A stretch of DNA of 64,000 nt, taken from assembly GCA_033030425.1 (NCBI GenBank), contig JAUFSD010000012.1, positions 558,001 to 622,000 on the forward strand, written 5' to 3'. The notes under the pieces were generated by a model. The model was given only the letters and a program-made list of their open reading frames with translations. It had not been told where the DNA came from and ran no database searches. Below, one piece after another: positions 1-11,542 of the stretch (positions are counted from its first letter, which is position 1; every line of letters starts with the position of its first letter). The stretch is from Verpa conica (taxonomy: Eukaryota > Ascomycota > Pezizomycetes > Pezizales > Morchellaceae). A program made the translations under genes and the position numbers.

Positions 1-309
1 CCAAGGCGGACTCGCAGAATTAACTATAGCGTGCTTATTCTCTTGGTGGGTGGAGTCTGGGGTTTGGTGTGGAGTATGTACTCCTGTAGGGAGAAGCTGT
101 AGTCAGAGTCGGCCTCAGGGCCAATAGTATATAAAAGATTTAGTCAATTTTTAATACTAATTTGAGGATTAATTCTGAGTAGTAAAAGGTCCTTTTTGTA
201 GGTCCTGTTGTGGATTTTGTTATGTACTATATATAGTATAATTAACTTAGGTCTTGTCTCTATCTAGAGGTAAATAGGTCATATAAGGGAGCGGATACAG
301 TGTGTTTAA

Positions 310-373
310 TTAAGCTGTATCAGCACTCGCGTATATACACGAGCCAGGGCTGAGGTATCGGAACTTACCAGTG
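310..373 (+). repeat. Direct repeat, left copy
   Basis: This segment starts TTAAGCTGTATCAGC and ends near CTTACCAGTG. It aligns with 896-958 (TTAAGCTTTATCAGC to CTTACAGAGTG), with clear similarity along about 64 bp and several mismatches and indels. The two copies have the same orientation and lie on either side of the inverted repeat at 441-831. Confidence 0.5.
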
Positions 374-440
374 TATGTATCAGCTGCAGAGGTCCGAGTG
401 GTCGTAGTATTGTGCTGTTGCTGTCACATGCTTTACTAAA

Positions 441-831
441 GGGAAAACGTTCAGAATACCATGTTTTTAATAGGTTTGTATGCAGTATACCATGTTGTCT
501 GTGCTAAGTCTGTGCCCGCCCCCAAAATGGCTGTTTAAGACACAACCACAACAGAGCAGGCACTGTCACCCCTTTAGACCTTTGAATTGTCAGCTATAGA
601 TTTACACACTGGGCTGGTAAAAATATAAGGGGAACTCGAAAATATTAGTCTTAGTTTCTCTAAAATACCAGTAGGTGGAAAGCTAATCACAGAATATATG
701 GGTGCTCCTAAAGCATAGTGAATTTGTGATTGTTGTGGGTGGATGGTACCAACACTGGTAAGTTAGTGCATAGGGAAGATGGTATACGGCATACAAACTC
801 ATTTAAAACATGGTATACTGAACGTTTACCC
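441..831. mobile_element. Inverted-repeat element, MITE-like
   Basis: Bases 441-491 and the reverse complement of 781-831 match at 45 of 51 positions; both arms contain AAACGTTCAG followed by TACCATGTTTT. The 289-bp interior has no coding potential. This is the architecture of a non-autonomous DNA transposon or a large foldback element. I could not define target-site duplications, and similarity may continue weakly outside the arms, so the true ends are uncertain. Confidence 0.5.
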
Positions 832-895
832 TAATTTTATTAGGGCACTTCAAATACCTTTACTGTTCTAGCGCCTTTCAAGGCATGTTGGTGGT

Positions 896-958
896 TTAAG
901 CTTTATCAGCGCTCGGATACCCACGTATCAGGGTCAAAGCATTGGGACTTACAGAGTG
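896..958 (+). repeat. Direct repeat, right copy
   Basis: This is the partner of 310-373 in the same orientation. The shared start is TTAAGCT-TATCAGC and the shared end is GGACTTAC followed by AGTG in slightly different spacing. It may be part of a larger element whose core is the inverted repeat at 441-831. Confidence 0.5.
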
Positions 959-2033
959 CTATGCCGCAAATACATACTGGTGAGAGCCGAGAATACGCTA
1001 GAAGGTTGAAATAAGATGTAGCATAGCTATCCAGCCACTATAGGAAGTTTCTTCCTTCAAAATAGTTCCAAGATCGTGTTGGGATGGCGAGAACTTGCCT
1101 TTAAAAGCAATCGATTTACTGTCTTGACTTTCTTCATAAGTCATCTCTTATTTCAACCTCTTAGCGCATTATTAGCTCTCGTCAGTATTTACGGTAGGTA
1201 TGGCGGATATATATAGTGTTGCACTGTTGCTACTACGGTGTTTTACTGTATTCCGCTGGGCCTAGCACTAAACTCAGTATCCAGCTTGTTAAGTCAAATA
1301 GAATTTATATCCTACAATAATAACTTCATCCTCTTTATCCCCGTTGCAGCTACGTACTATGTGCAAACCAGCAGCTATCGAAACCAAGACCCTAGTAAGG
1401 CTCGTCATCCATTAGAAAACTATATATGTCAGATATTAACTAAACACAAGTAAAAAAGCATTAGAAGAATCTAAACATTCCGAAACAAATCTCTACCGTT
1501 GAGCCAGCACCTCGTCTACGCCTAGAACCAAAAACAAGTTACTCACAGCTATCTAAGTCCTGATTTTGAATGTTACCTACAGCTAAAGGGCTTGTACTTC
1601 ACCCGGACTGTTGGTTAGTTGGGTAATTAGTGGTTTTGAGATCATATAAAATCACTCGGTTGACTTTTTCAGGTATTAACAGGGGATCTATATAGCAGGG
1701 GGTCTCATTCTCGCTTAAGATGCTAAAAGGACTGTAGAGACCTAATTAATAATAGTAGCCTGTAGTTAACCAATAGTTTGGTTTTTTTTAATAGAGCTTA
1801 TATTAAAGTTACTACTGCTGATTCATCTATCTACCACTTTTTCTTAAGAAGGTTATATAAAGTTGTCTAATATACTGCATAAAAGAGTCCTATGAAAAGA
1901 AGGGTAGTAATATAATATCTTTTCATATAATACACTCACGAAACAGACACAAAGAACCAAATTATATTTTCAGCTGCCGTATACGCCTATATATCATAAA
2001 ATTACAAGTCCCTTCCATACATAAAACCAAAAA

Positions 2034-3571
2034 TCACAGCTTAATACTCAAGTCCTTCATATCCAACCCCATCGCTACCGCAGCTAGTACAAAAATATAT
2101 CCCACCAGCACTCCCACTGCCGCCGTCCTACCTACATCTAGTGTGTTAATAGAAACATTCACTAACCCCGTCAATAGATTTGCAATCAAGAAAACCGCCA
2201 ACCCATTCCGGTTAAACGCTTCTAGTACTCTCGGTACAGCGAAAGAGTATCCCTCGTTGCTACCGTCAAAAAAGAAGCGTTCAACGAGGTAGAAGGCTGT
2301 AAGCTGACATGTATTGAACGCCGCAGTCCATAAGAAATATGGTAGATTCGCCAGCCGTCGTGATACACCAACGCCGAGTCCCCAGTATTGGTTTGTAGCT
2401 AGGAAAAGAACCACCCATGCTGCGCTCCAGCTGCAGAGGGTTTTGAGGAGCTTGGCTTTTTTTGCGGCGGGGGTAATGGCGGAGGTGTCGGTAGGGAGAA
2501 TGTACATTCCTGTTGCCATACCTGCGAGAAAGATGGCGAGGTATCCAGAAAATGAAGAGATTCCTTCTTTGTTTTGGCCTAGTATACCGTAGAGGGAACG
2601 GTCACCAATGAGGACGTACTTCTGGAGGTTTGTTGACTCGAGGACGACCTGGTAGACGAGACCGACACCAAGGGAGAGAAGAGTGTAGAGCCATGTGAGG
2701 TTTAGTCTGCCGGTGGGAATAGACTGCAAGAGAGCAAGGAGTGGAGGTAGGAACCCAAGCGTAAAGAAGAAATTCCAGTGAACGCCGTATTCCGTCACAT
2801 GCTCTGCGTAGTCAACCCCCTTCACCATCGCCAACCTAATGAAGCCCAGCACAATCAACGGTGCTGAACTCCTCATAGCTCCCTTCATCCTGACTGCTAG
2901 TGTAGATGGTGCCTTCTTCGCGAAATGATCCTTGAGAACTTGTCGAGCTCCAACCAAACCTGACGAAAACACGAAGCTCCCAACACCAAGATCCATCAGT
3001 GAGGTCCCCCAGTTTTCGACCTTGGCGAAGCGACGGGGAAAGACTCTGAAGTCGACGGCGAGGATTGCGACGCAGGTTACTACCATCATGGAGCCGCGAT
3101 AAACCGTAAGGAATGCCTTTTTCGGCAAGAGGGGCTCGGATGGAGTCTGTGTTGGCGCTTTTGCTTCATGTTTTGGTTTTGCAAGGCGCTTTGGTTTTTG
3201 GTGGGAGGCTGCAGAGGCGATGCAGAGAAAAATTGCGGGGAGGAGAATGAGGAGGTTTAGGAGTAGTGGGAAAGATGAGTATAATGTTGTTGAGAGTAGG
3301 ATTGCGACAGCATTTAGAAGGAAGTCGGCGATGAATTGGATCGGTCCATAAGGGCGGAAGAAGTTGAGTCGGGACTGGAGGGCAGAGAAGAGGATATATG
3401 TTGCCTGTCAGTTGTGGTATTAGTACTTTATCTACCACTGCAGGTTGAATAGCTTCTGGTAGCTATGTAACTTACAGGTGCAACTGCAGTAACGAGATTT
3501 ATCTCGGTAATAGAACCGCCGGTCAGGTTGGACACAAAGTCTTCCTTTAGAGATTTCATTGACTGGGCCAT
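2034..3571 (-). CDS. GWT1: GPI-anchor inositol acyltransferase GWT1
   Basis: GWT1 (PIG-W family) acylates the inositol of GlcN-phosphatidylinositol in the ER, an early step of GPI-anchor synthesis needed to deliver mannoproteins to the cell wall. Two exons are visible: 3476-3571 and 2034-3404, joined by an intron with a GTAAGT donor and a CTGACAG acceptor. Together they encode 488 aa, the usual family length. The N-terminus MAQSMKSLKEDFVSNLTGG and the block FLTVYRGSMMV..DFRVFPRRFAK are hallmark GWT1 sequence. The protein is hydrophobic throughout, consistent with about a dozen membrane spans. The ATG at 3571 was chosen because it starts this conserved N-terminus. It is transcribed divergently from the splicing factor at 4061. 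The frame is intact. Confidence 0.95.
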
Positions 3572-4060
3572 GATTGTAGCTGTAGATGACCACACATTGA
3601 CAACTTGCGACGTCTGGGGAGTTTTATGTCGACGGCGAAGTTTCCTTGCGTGTCCTTTCCCTGTACTTAACACGTCTACTGGATTGGATGTTTGGAGGTG
3701 ACTCGTTAGGGTTACCCGGCCTGTTGTCGAGTGATATTATGTGAGTATGGGTCCAAGGGCGGGAAGTTACACACTGCTGGGGATATCTGGGTAGCGATAT
3801 ATCCTTAGTCTGTTGAGAGCTCATGTAAGAGACTCTTAATATAGGACCCCCCCACTGATACCCTGACAGCAGAGAGACCCAGTGAGAATACTGGCAGGGT
3901 TAGGGGCCATCACTCTCTCATTACCCGGTCTTCATCCGAGTGATAATTCATGCGCCACAAACACCATGAGGGTAGGGCCAGGGCAAGGGTTCTCCAAACG
4001 CGACCACACCTCAGCTTCCCCAGACTCTCCCCCCACAACACCCTCCCATTCACACCCATC
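3572..4060. promoter_or_regulatory. Divergent intergenic promoter, GWT1 / SR140-like
   Basis: These 489 bp separate two start codons facing away from each other and must contain both promoters and 5' leaders. I see no clear TATA box or recognisable factor site. Short open frames here overlap both leaders and look like noise. Confidence 0.5.
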
Positions 4061-6682
4061 ATGTCTGACCATGACCCATTCCCCAACGTCAAGGAGAAGC
4101 TCACAGCACCTACAAAGAAGTCAGCCTTTGAAAAGTCCCGTCTAGAGGCAGAGGCAAAGCGGCTCCGCGAAGAAGCTGAGACCGCCGCCGTCTACAAAGA
4201 CTTTGTCGCATCATTCGACGAGGAGCCACTCCCCACCCAAGGCAGCGGTTTCAACAATGGCCCTCGTGGTGGTTCTTTCCGGGGTGGATTGAGGGGTGGG
4301 CCGCCGAGTGGGCCTGGCCGAAGACATTTTACGGGGCCACCACCGAGCGCGAGGGGGGGTGCGAATGCTCCACCGGGGAGAAAGAGGAATTTGGATGCGG
4401 CGTTTGAGAGGGATCATGACGAGGCGGGCGTATTTGGTGCTGCGGGTGGAGCTCTGAGCGAGAGGGAGAAGAGGAGACTGCGCGAAAGCAATACCGGTCT
4501 TCTCGCGTTTGAGAACTCGGCGCCGCTGGGTGGGAAATCAAAAGACCAATACTCAGATGACGATTCCGGTACACTTTAACCCTCTAAAATACACGCTGTA
4601 GTATCAATTCTAACAGAGTATCACAGACTCGGAAACCTCAAAGCCTCACCCAAAACCTACCCTCTCCCTCACCTCACTCCCACCGTCCACCACCAAACCA
4701 ATCCTCACTACCCTCCTCTCCTCTACCCCTCTTCGTATCGATTCCATTCGTATCATCCCCGCTCCACCCCCACCCGGACCCAGTCAGCCATCTCCCTCTA
4801 TTCGCAAGGCTGCATCCGCACTCATAACCCTCTCCCCCGAAACCCCCAGCTCCGACATCGACGCTGCAGTCACAACTCTCAATGGCCGCTACCTCGGCTC
4901 CGGCTTCTGGCTTACCATTAGCCGTCACCTCCCCTCTACCGCAATCGGTTCCGCAAACGCCCTCCCAACACTCACAGCTCCCGTCTCGCACCCCTTTGGC
5001 GCAAAAGCACCAGCCCAATCCCACCCCATGCGTGGCGGCCTCTCCCGTGGCCGTGGTGGTGGCTTTGCCCCACCATCCACCTTCACCCCCGGCGCACGCA
5101 CCACAGGGCTCCAAGTCCATGTCCACCCCCCAACAGACCTTCGGGTCTTAAGACTAATCCACAAAACGCTTGAACAACTCCTCACCCACGGCCCTGCCTT
5201 CGAAGCACTACTCATGTCCTCCGAGGCCGTCCGCGCTGATGTCAAGTTCTCCTGGCTATGGGACGCGCGCTCACCAGAAGGAGTCTATTACCGCTGGAAG
5301 CTCTGGGAGATTGTAACAGGACAGGTGCGACAGCCCGCAGTAGAAGTGTTTGAGCCCAGCGCACAGATATCAGCGATCTGGATACCGCCTAGGAAGGCAC
5401 TAAAATATGAGTGGGCGGGTAGTTTAAAAGACGTAGTAGAAGACGAAGGATTTAGCAGTGAGGAACTAGACGATGATGGAGATAGTGGCGACGAGGAGGC
5501 TCCCGGGGGTGAGGGGAAACGTGGACGCGGGTATCTAGGTGTCCTTGAGCGTGCGAAACTCGTACACCTTATCTCCCGTATCCCTACACAGACGTCACGG
5601 GTGCGGCGTGGTGATATCGGCCGGGTCATGGCCTTCGCTATGGAGCATGCAGAGGGGGGTATGGGAGAGGAAGTTGTCGCTGTTCTGGTCGGGAATGTGC
5701 TAAAGCCGCTGGCATTCACGAAGGCTGCGAAACCAGATGATGAAGACGAAGAAGACGATACACCACCGAAGCAACCAGACGAGAGCGAAAACTACGCTGC
5801 GAAGATCATTGGCTTATGGCTCATCTCAGATATCCTTAGTAACTCCTCACTCGGCATCCGGAATGCATGGCGGTATAGACAACTATTCGATAGCGCCCTA
5901 CGAGAACGGAAAGTTTTTGCGCACCTAGGGGATGTCTATAGAACCCCCGGATGGGGCCGTATGAAGGCTGAGAAATTCAGAAGAGGTGTCGTCGAGGGTG
6001 TTTTAGAGTGGTGGGAGGTATGCATAACCCCCTCTCTCTTTCTATCTATCTACTCGATTTTAATACTAACTGCATGTAACAGAAATGGTGCATATTTCCA
6101 CAAACAACACAAGACTCTTTCCTCGCCTCTTTCCTCCAACCTACTTCCAACTCCACATCTACTACCCCATCCTCTGTGTCTGCGTCCGCCACCGTAAAAC
6201 AACGTGATATCACCCCTGCTGCACCAGCGGCTGCAAAGAGTAAATGGAAAACAGTCGAGTCGAAACCAGAGGCGTTTAATCCGGAGACAGCGATTCAGCC
6301 AACGGCGGATGATGAAGAGGATGTCGATGGTGAGCCGATGGTGGATGAAGATGTAGATGGTGAGCCTATGGTTGATGATGAAGATCTTGACGGCGAGCCT
6401 ATGAAGGAGGATAGTGATGTTGATGGGGAGCCTATGAAAGAGGATGAAGATGACGATGGAGAGGAGATGAAAGATGAGGATGAAGGAGATAGAGAATTAA
6501 AGGAGATGTTTGATGCTGGTGGTGACGGCCCTGATACTGTGGAGATAGAAGAGAAGGCCGGCCTGGGTATGGGAATGACGGGATTCAAGATGGGGGGTGC
6601 TACGAGGGGTGGGAGGGCTGTGAGTGGGGGGCCGAGGAAGAGGATGAGGGCAGAGGATATGTTTGCGGATGACGATGACTGA
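4061..6682 (+). CDS. U2 snRNP-associated SR140-like protein (RRM-SURP-CID)
   Basis: This is a likely pre-mRNA splicing factor, orthologous to animal U2SURP/SR140, which associates with U2 snRNP. Exons are 4061-4568, 4627-6017 and 6083-6682, giving 832 aa. In order: a charged N-terminus and RGG-like glycine-rich stretch (about 60-120), a divergent RRM (about 175-270) including the block LNGRYLGSGFWLTISRH, a SURP module with FSWLWDARSPEGVYYRWKLW, and a CID-like helical domain with IGLWLISDILSN..AWRYRQLF ending EWWEKW. The acidic tail carries DVDGEPM repeats (listed separately). The second intron has a TACTAAC branch site. The first junction was chosen because CTAAC precedes TATCACAG and restores the RRM frame. 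The ATG at 4061 gives MSDHDPF; an upstream in-frame ATG is possible but looks like leader. Confidence 0.88.
6320..6470 (+). repeat. In-frame DVDGEPM acidic repeat
   Basis: About five imperfect units of 27-33 nt encode DVDGEPM-VDE-type peptides (DVDGEPM, DVDGEPM, DLDGEPM, DVDGEPM, DDDGEEM) in the C-terminal tail of the SR140-like protein. The spacing is irregular and units are separated by acidic residues. Such coding repeats tend to vary in copy number between strains. Confidence 0.85.
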
Positions 6683-7030
6683 AGGGCCGATTTATTTCTA
6701 TTATAAGGAGTTCTGAATGGGTTTTGTCGAAATTGAATTGAATTGACTTTAATGTAGCATGTACAATATCAAATAGCTAGCTAGGTAAAAAAATCGAGGC
6801 TTCTATTCAATAGGGAAATACCATTTTAAGGGCATGTAGATGTCATTACTTGCGTCCATTCCGCTCTTTAATAAATACAAATGATAGCGAAATATGGAAA
6901 GAATCCTCGCGCCGACTTTCAGTTTATATCATCCCACACACTATACTTTTTCCTTCCCTGAATTCAAGAATGCAATTATTTTTTGCTTCATTAATCAAAA
7001 AACCATTCCCTTCCAACTTTTATGACACCT
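6683..7030. other. Convergent 3' intergenic spacer
   Basis: This spacer lies between the stop of the SR140-like gene (+) and the stop of PCNA (-). It is AT-rich and presumably holds both 3' UTRs and polyadenylation signals. I see no gene. Confidence 0.6.
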
Positions 7031-7983
7031 TTACTCCTCGTCACCGATCTTAGGCGCAAGATAGAATCGCACATAGCCGGCTTCCATAGCGTATCTATGT
7101 TTGATTAGCAACTGCGGAGGCAATGGATGGAGAAAGTGGATACATACTCAACAAGCAGAGGAACCTCGTTCGAAAGAGACAAAGTAACAGTCGTTGACAA
7201 AGAGCTTGCCTTGCAGAAGTTGACCAAGTACTTGAGCGAGAAAGTCAACGCCACGGGCTCCGTGAGCTCGATCTTAGTCGACAGTTCCGGCTTCTCGATA
7301 TTGTTGTGTTGCCGGAGAGTGACGGATCCGTTACCGATATCACCAGAGCAAGAGAATTTGACACCTTCTTTGGTAGCCTCAATCGCAACTATACACAATT
7401 AGCCTAGTCACCCCAATTGAGTCGCCCTGTAAGAAGGGGAGATACACACCTGACTCAGACAATGCCATCAAATCCCTACAAATCCTTTGGAACTCCGCCG
7501 CAGGCATTGTGATACTCGCGGCATAATCTGTCTCTGGAATTCCCAAGTGCTCCTGGTCGATATCCATCAACTTGATGTCATACTCGCTAATCCTGTCGTT
7601 TTCCGAGTTCTCAAACACAAGGTTAAGAGAGTCTGGTGCGTCCTCAGCCTTGAGGGTGAGGATGTCCTCGTTCTGGGCACAGCGGAGAACCTTGGTGAGG
7701 GAGATCAGGTTGATACCCAGTGCGATGTTACGGTCGCAGCGGTAAGGACTGAATCCTTCAGATTTCAGAAGCATGGACACGAGGGCAACGTGGGAGTTAT
7801 CCATGGCCTGGAGAGCAATGCCGGAGTCATTGCAGTCGAAATTGCAGTCCTGGACAAGGTCCTTGATGGCTTCTACTACCTGGGGTGGTGTTAGGAATTC
7901 TATGGAAGGTTTTTTCTATCCTGGCCAGGGGGGATGGGTACCTTCTTAAGGACACTGGCTTGTTCGAGACGTGCTTCCAACAT
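7031..7983 (-). CDS. POL30: Proliferating cell nuclear antigen (PCNA)
   Basis: PCNA is the homotrimeric DNA sliding clamp for polymerase delta, ligase, FEN1 and mismatch repair in the nucleus. Four exons, 7942-7983, 7450-7879, 7148-7388 and 7031-7094, give exactly 258 aa, the same length as budding yeast PCNA. The N-terminus [20 protein letters not shown], the block [17 protein letters not shown], the interdomain region with LGIPETDY, and the C-terminus [15 protein letters not shown] are diagnostic. Introns have GTACCC, GTGTGT and GTATGT donors and AG acceptors. The third donor was placed so that [14 protein letters not shown] reads through. The ATG at 7983 is the conserved start. An ACGCGT box lies 159 bp upstream, suggesting G1/S control. 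Confidence 0.97.
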
Positions 7984-9345
7984 GTTTAGAGGGGAATTAT
8001 TTGTTAATTATTGAGGGTATTATTTGAGGGTATTACTTGACGGCCGTGTGATACGTGGGTGATGAAAGATGGGATGATGGGGATGTTGTGTTCGTGGGGA
8101 GGAATCAATTAAAGGAGACGACGCGACAAGCTAGGTATTCAACGCGTCCCTAGGGGCTGGGTAGAGGTCGGGTAACCATATGCTGGACTCTTCTTCTAGG
8201 GTTAGGTTTTCTAGATCTATCTTTACCTCGGGGGTCCTATTCGTGCTCTTCTCTCGTGATATAAGTGTGCACATGTATAATTGTAATGCGGTGATATGGA
8301 AGGTTTATTATATCACTCAAGAATAGTTTTCCCTGGCTCTTTTGGCGCTGCTATGGGACTTTGGGCCGATAAGAGTTTCTATAGTAGAAATTGAGAAGAA
8401 TTCATCCTCAGGGCGATAAAAAGAGGTGTAATAAGTTTAGTTAGGGGGGAAATAAAGAATCTAGAAAGTCTAGAATATAAATTTTGTTTAATGTATCTCT
8501 TACATTTGGACTAATGAAATCCTTGCTGAAGACGGTACTTGATTGCTTCTTACTGTAATTTTATTTCTGTGAGTTATTAGGCTTTTAATCTGGAAAATGT
8601 ATAAACAATGATTGTGACTACATGTAGGCCTTGAGTATAAGTCTAAGAATTAATAATGTAGGCGTATAGCATTTCCACTAGTTTGAGAATTTAGAGGGAC
8701 TTAATTTATCTATATATCATGACTGCAACCTTTTACCGTGCTCCCTCAGTTGGTAGTAGTGTATTTATGTTCAAGCCTGAACTCCTTTTCCTGTTTCATG
8801 GCGTTTTTTTGAGAGAAATTTAGGTAGGCAGGGCTTCTTAGGACCATTATAAACTCATAAACAAACCTCATGTGTTTTCGTCTCTTTCTTCTGCTGCTAG
8901 ACGGGGCCGTCGGTGGGAAACAGTCGAGTGATGGAACGTGAATGAGGATCTTGTGAACCCTAACCCTACTCAACGACATGCAAAATCCTATCTCGTTAGA
9001 GTTTGTGGTTTAGGGTAGTAATTTTTGTTCGGAACTATGATAATATGTCTAGGAGGGGGGTGGAGATACCCATGGCTTTAGCCCTTGAAAGATTTAAGGA
9101 GATTACTGGAGGATTTGAGGGTTTTGAGAATGGGAGTGTACTGATATCTCAATATGGCAAGCCAAGGAGCTTTTTTGTCTTGAATTGGTCTACTTGCACT
9201 ATGATCATTGATAACTCAATCTCTCGGGTCACAAACCACGTATATTCAACGGTTCAGAAAGTAAACTTTTCCCATTCCCGCCTCACAAATATTAACACAC
9301 ATCCTCTTGTTTTTATATATACTATACAACCCCACCTCCCAGAGT
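7984..9345. other. Intergenic region, PCNA promoter to NOP53 3' end
   Basis: This 1.36 kb holds the PCNA promoter (with the MCB element at 8142-8147) on its left and the NOP53 3' flank on its right. A 116-codon open frame at 9003-9353 overlaps the NOP53 stop, has no family features and is not called. A short AACCCTAACCCTA-like stretch occurs near 8956-8969. Nothing else is recognisable. Confidence 0.5.
8142..8147. promoter_or_regulatory. MluI cell-cycle box (MCB) upstream of PCNA
   Basis: This is a palindromic ACGCGT 159 bp upstream of the PCNA start codon, with an ACGCGA partial match at 8121-8126. ACGCGT is the binding site of MBF (Mbp1/Swi6, Res/Cdc10), which drives S-phase genes including PCNA in yeasts. 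The site is seen directly; its function here is inferred from that conserved pathway. Confidence 0.6.
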
Positions 9346-10736
9346 CTATTTGAAATCTTTATAACTCCACTTCTCCGAAATCTTCTTTTGGTACTTTCTC
9401 CGCTGGGTAACCGGGAGTCTAGTCTCCAACACACCACGCTCTCGTAAACTCCTCATGCGATCGCGGAGAAGATTTCCCTCTGGCTTGAGCGTGCGGAGGG
9501 AGTCGGCGAGTTCATCTGGGAGCTGGAGCTCGAGAGGTGCGCGGGGAATCCTAATGTAGGGTTAGTTACAGAAACTTACTATGTCTAGAGGGCCCGGCTA
9601 ACTTACTTTGATTTACCAAACTTCTTTTTTCGCATGATTCTCGGGTTCTTTTCATCGTCATCGATATTAAGCCTAGCCGCACGCCTTGAAATCTGTAATC
9701 GTTCCCTCGCTTCAGCATCCTTGGCGTACTTCTTCACGAGCAAGAACTCCTGCGCTTGCTTCTTGAGTCTCTGTTCCTGTATTTTCATCCTCTCGAGTTC
9801 CTTCCTGCGCTTGATTTTGTTTCGCTCGGCCTGTGTTTTCCTCTCCGGCATCTTCTTGATTGGCTTCTCTGTATCGGTGTCGGTTTCGGTCTCGTAGTCT
9901 TCTTCCTCTTCCTCTTCTGGGTCCGGTAGAGCTGCTAGTGCTTTAATCCTCTGAGCCTCTGCTTGCTCGGCCAACCGCTTCTGTTCCAGCTCTACCTCCT
10001 TCGCACCTTCCTTCTGCAAGAGGGCATCCCACTGTGAGAACTCGGGATTATAGCTGATACCTGCTTCGGGGACCCTAACAGCAGGCACCGGACGCCCCGA
10101 CTCAGCCAGAGAAACCGGCGGCTGCTTGAGAGTTTTCGGTTCCTTAAACGGCTGCGGAGCAGGAATAAACGAGAACTTCGTTTCATGCAATTCCTCAAGC
10201 TTCTTCACCTCCACAGGGGTTTCCTCAGCCCATGGGTCGTAATCAATAGTGATATTTTTTGTGCTCGACAGTTTCCCTGATGCTGCTTCTTGCCCATACG
10301 CAATCCCTCTAAGCCTCTCCAGATCCTTATAACTCACACCATTAGCCCTGCGACTCTTTTTATTGATCACCCCGTCGGTTGTGGTGGAGCCTGGTCGTTT
10401 TTTTGATGAGACTGCAGGGACTGCCGAGCGTGCGGCGAGGATCTCGTCGACTTTGAGGACTTTGGCGGTTTTGAAGTGGGATTTTGCGATTGACTTGTCG
10501 CCGGCTGTATCCAAGGCAAAGAGCTGGTCGTCGGCCTTTTCTTTGATTACCCCTCTGTGTGGTGGGGGGAAGGGTTGTTAGTGGGGTAGTCTCTTCAGAG
10601 GGTGGGCTTTGGGAGGATGTATGTACCCTTGAATTATTTCGTCGCGGAGCTGCTCGAGACCCTCCTGGACTTCACTGACGTCTACGTTCTTTCTCCAGGC
10701 CTTTTTGCCTTTTCGTGAGGGCTGTTTGGAGGCCAT
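9346..10736 (-). CDS. NOP53: Ribosome biogenesis protein NOP53
   Basis: NOP53 (human GLTSCR2/PICT1) is a nucleolar 60S assembly factor. In yeast it recruits MTR4 and the exosome to pre-60S particles to process the 3' end of 5.8S rRNA. Exons 10627-10736, 9607-10554 and 9346-9550 give 420 aa. The N-terminus has the conserved KGKKAWRKNVDV. An arch-interaction motif of the LFxxD type, LFALD, sits at residues 48-52. The middle is lysine/glutamate-rich with a long charged coiled coil (RKTQAERNKIKRRKELER), and the C-terminus LELQLPDELADSLRTLKPEG..KWSYKDFK matches the family end. The last intron begins at a GTAAGT that overlaps an in-frame TAA. Without splicing the protein would end early and lose this conserved C-terminus. 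Confidence 0.93.
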
Positions 10737-11311
10737 AGTGGGGGTCGATGTCTGTGTTGTTTGGGATAGGGAATTTCTTAGTAGCTCTGGGGAAAACGCA
10801 CACTCAAGAGGAAAAAGTTATAATGTCTTGGCGTCATGTAGCTTCCGTAAGTGGGTTAGCGGGTTTTGGCCTTATAGGAGTGTGCTATTTAGTCGTAGAT
10901 AGGGATTAATTAGATATCCTCTTATTTTTTAGTTATATCGGTTATTCTGTATTTAAGGCGGATGAGTAGTGGGACTAGGGCCTAGAGCGGAAATAAATTC
11001 ACCCTCACTTTCACCTTTTGTCACAAACTTTCGGGTGTGTTTCTCCCTTTCGTTGATACTGCTTTTCAGACTCTATGAATTCAAGCCCCTACTTCACCAT
11101 TTAGATGCCTCTTCGGGGACGCGCCTAACTATCTACTTTTTCGTTGTGAGTTTGACTTTGGTATTTTGTTACATTTATCCTATATAGATATTAGTATATA
11201 TCCCGCCGCTAGTAATGTATATTGCGGGTCACAAAGTACTCACCTTTTAATAATAAAGTTAAACCTTGTTTACCAATCACTTTCTCGTTTCGAAGCAAAC
11301 TCCCGAGCAAC

Positions 11312-11542
11312 CTATCCTTTCTTGACTGGGCCACAACCTTTGCCACCGATCTCCTGGCAACGTTCAATGCCTCCCACCCACTCACACAAAGGCTCTTTGT
11401 TTTCGTCAAGTGCTCTCATGGTATGAAAGGAGGTTCCAAGGATCAATGGCTGAACGGCTGTCATCTTGGCTCCGAAATCCTGAATGCTTGCTTTGATATC
11501 CACAACATCTTTTTTAATGTCGTCAATCTTCGAATCGGTCAT
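11312..11542 (-). CDS. Small orphan ORF, uncertain
   Basis: This 76-codon frame from an ATG at 11542 encodes a charged, partly helical peptide starting MTDSKIDDIKKDVVDIKAS and ending GCGPVKKG. The frame is open upstream to 11662 through a hydrophobic stretch (TLITAILGSGAVILEI), so it may be the last exon of a membrane-anchored protein with an unidentified first exon. I recognise no family. It lies next to the NLR gene, where small partner proteins are sometimes found in fungi, but nothing in its sequence supports that role. Confidence 0.25.
   Translation of the reverse strand: MTDSKIDDIKKDVVDIKASIQDFGAKMTAVQPLILGTSFHTMRALDENKEPLCEWVGGIERCQEIGGKGCGPVKKG

Larger units (their letters stand above)
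1..2033. other. Gene-free AT-rich region
   Basis: I see no convincing coding exon on either strand; open frames are short, start arbitrarily and match no family I recognise. The identifiable content is an imperfect inverted-repeat structure at 441-831 and a pair of diverged direct repeats at 310-373 and 896-958, each listed separately. The remainder is AT-rich and probably spacer or decayed repeat. Confidence 0.6.

Noticed and set aside
8956..8970. AACCCTAACCCTA stretch as interstitial telomere
   Set aside because: Only two units; too short to mean more than chance or a telobox-like promoter word.
9003..9353. 116-codon plus-strand frame
   Set aside because: It overlaps the NOP53 3' end antisense and shows no recognisable protein.
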